Shown here: piece by piece, positions 5,829 through 6,909 of the stretch
Layout: each line of letters starts with the position of its first letter
Position numbering within the stretch: the stretch's first letter is position 1
Assembly (NCBI GenBank): GCA_965371945.1
Contig: CBDVAK010000190.1
Coordinates: 1 to 6,909, forward strand
From: CBDVAK01 sp965371945
GTDB lineage: Bacteria; Pseudomonadota; Gammaproteobacteria; Competibacterales; JAHEDQ01
Length of the DNA: 6,909 bases
Reading direction: 5' to 3'
Notes under the pieces: model-generated
Told to the model about the DNA's origin: nothing
The model's input: only the letters and a program-made list of their open reading frames with translations
Databases searched by the model: none
Program-made: the position numbers and the translations under genes

Positions 5829-6848
5829 ATGGCCTCTCCAGTGCACGAACTGCCACAGCTGATCGGTGAATCCAGATCCTTCCTGGAGTTGATGGAACAG
5901 CTATCCCGCGTGGCGCCTCTGGATCGACCGGTGCTGGTCATCGGCGAGCGAGGCACTGGCAAAGAGCTGATCGCGGCCCGGCTTCACTTTCTCTCCAGGC
6001 GTTGGGACGGGCCGCTGATCACGCTCAATGCCGCCGCCATCCCCGAGACTTTGGTGGAAAGCGAACTGTTCGGTCATGAAGCGGGAGCGTTTACCGGCGC
6101 GGTGCGGCGGCGCCACGGTCGTTTCGAGCTGGCCGACGGTGGCACCTTGTTTCTGGACGAGATCGCCAACACCAGCCTCGCGATCCAGGAACGCTTGTTG
6201 CGGGTGGTGGAGTACGGCACCTTTGATCGGGTCGGTGGCAGCGTTGGCGTGCAGGCGGACGTGCGCCTGGTGGCTGCAACCAATGTGGATCTGCCGTCCG
6301 AGGCTGCGGCGGGTCGCTTTCGCCACGACTTGCTGGACCGGTTGGCCTTCGATGTGCTCACCGTGCCGCCATTGCGGTTCCGTGGTGGCGACGTGCCGCT
6401 GCTGGCGCAACACTTTGGTCGAAACATGGCCCTGGAGCTTGGCCGGGAACGGTTCCCGGGTTTCTCCAGGACCGCCATGTCGGAACTGACGGCGTACCAC
6501 TGGCCAGGCAACGTTCGTGAGCTGAAGAACGTGGTTGAGCGTGCCGTGTATCGTGCTGGTTCCGGCAGGCGTCCGGTGACTGACATCCAGTTCGATCCTT
6601 TCGCATCGCCGTATCGGCCCGGATCTCCCCCACCGCTGCCCGAGCGTGTCGCCGATGCTCTGGCACCTGTCCCTGATGATGTCGGAGACTACCGCCAGGC
6701 CGTGCGCAGCTATGAGCATGAGTTGTTGCAGCGAGCCCTGACTCGTCAGCAGCACAATCAGAGAGCCACTGCAGTCCATTTGGGATTGAGCTACGATCAG
6801 CTACGGCACCAGTTGCGCAAGCACGGTTTGCTACCCGGACAGGGGTAA
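5829..6848 (+). CDS. pspF: PspF, sigma-54 enhancer-binding activator of the psp operon
   Basis: A 339-residue AAA+ activator lacking any N-terminal receiver domain, as in E. coli PspF. Seen: Walker A GERGTGKE (39-46), the sigma-54-contacting loop GAFTGA (86-91), Walker B GGTLFLDE (104-111), arginine-finger region RFRHDLLDRL (163-172), sensor II WPGNVRELKN (225-234), a proline-rich linker (about 257-285) and a C-terminal Fis-type helix-turn-helix (about 311-333). Trp59 in RRWDGP matches Trp56 of E. coli PspF, needed for inhibition by PspA, and Asn67 matches the glutamate-switch Asn64. It hydrolyses ATP to open sigma-54 holoenzyme promoters. ATG 5829 is chosen because it aligns with the E. coli N terminus; an in-frame TTG at 5814 is the alternative, and neither has a ribosome site. 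Confidence 0.96.
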   Translation: MASPVHELPQLIGESRSFLELMEQLSRVAPLDRPVLVIGERGTGKELIAARLHFLSRRWDGPLITLNAAAIPETLVESELFGHEAGAFTGAVRRRHGRFELADGGTLFLDEIANTSLAIQERLLRVVEYGTFDRVGGSVGVQADVRLVAATNVDLPSEAAAGRFRHDLLDRLAFDVLTVPPLRFRGGDVPLLAQHFGRNMALELGRERFPGFSRTAMSELTAYHWPGNVRELKNVVERAVYRAGSGRRPVTDIQFDPFASPYRPGSPPPLPERVADALAPVPDDVGDYRQAVRSYEHELLQRALTRQQHNQRATAVHLGLSYDQLRHQLRKHGLLPGQG

Positions 6849-6865
6849 TTTTCAGCTCACCCCTG
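6840..6865 (+). terminator. Possible weak hairpin at the end of pspF
   Basis: CAGGGGT (6840-6846) pairs with ACCCCTG (6859-6865) across a 12-base loop, overlapping the pspF stop codon. The stem is G/C-rich and at the right place for a transcript end, but no T tract follows, so an intrinsic terminator is unlikely to be strong. Confidence 0.25.
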
Positions 6866-6909
6866 ACAGACTCCAGAACTGTGTCTTATACCTGCGGCAT
6901 GCCGTGGTA

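Noticed and set aside
5901..6779. 292-codon - strand open frame opposite pspF
   Set aside because: The + strand encodes every PspF motif in order; the antisense translation shows no domain and no ribosome site was evident.
6895..6904. Palindrome CGGCATGCCG near the window end
   Set aside because: It is short, has no partner site, and the following sequence is cut off, so no role can be supported.

Overview
The window is a GC-rich (roughly 60% by eye), densely coded stretch of bacterial chromosome. Gene content points to a gammaproteobacterium: a YcfH/TatD-type nuclease, an NudF whose motifs closely follow the E. coli protein, and a pspF / pspABC locus in the divergent enterobacterial arrangement. 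A genus cannot be named from this; a Chromatiales/Ectothiorhodospiraceae-like lineage is only a guess.

Region 1 (1-2094, + strand) is a tightly coupled cluster. The tail of an unidentified gene overlaps a TatD-family metallonuclease. Two Nudix hydrolases follow, first CoA-pyrophosphatase-like, then ADP-ribose pyrophosphatase (NudF). Both downstream junctions are 4-bp ATGA overlaps, so the three enzymes are probably translated together; the common theme is nucleic-acid and nucleotide housekeeping.

Region 2 (2095-2357) has no credible gene. It holds a 163-bp element bounded by perfect 17-bp inverted repeats, a MITE or solo remnant of an insertion sequence.

Region 3 (2358-4037) contains a GNAT acetyltransferase on the - strand and, divergent from it, a lipoprotein with a PDZ domain and an M48-type peptidase fold. 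In the latter the zinc motif HExxH reads RExxH, a second conserved His-Pro motif is also lost, and the signal peptide lacks an in-frame ATG/GTG close by, suggesting a one-base frameshift at the 5' end. It is either a pseudoprotease or a decaying gene.

Region 4 (4088-6848) is a phage-shock-protein (envelope stress) locus. On the - strand run a previously uncounted 50-codon membrane-protein gene, then pspA, pspB and pspC. On the + strand, divergent, is pspF, the sigma-54 enhancer-binding activator. The 230-bp region between them holds a good -24/-12 sigma-54 promoter, a near-consensus IHF site and a 15-bp dyad at enhancer distance, all oriented to drive the small gene plus pspABC. PspF keeps the Trp that in E. 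coli senses PspA inhibition, so the classical circuit (PspA restrains PspF; PspB/PspC relieve it under membrane stress) is inferred to operate. The small membrane protein heading the operon is the most likely undescribed component.
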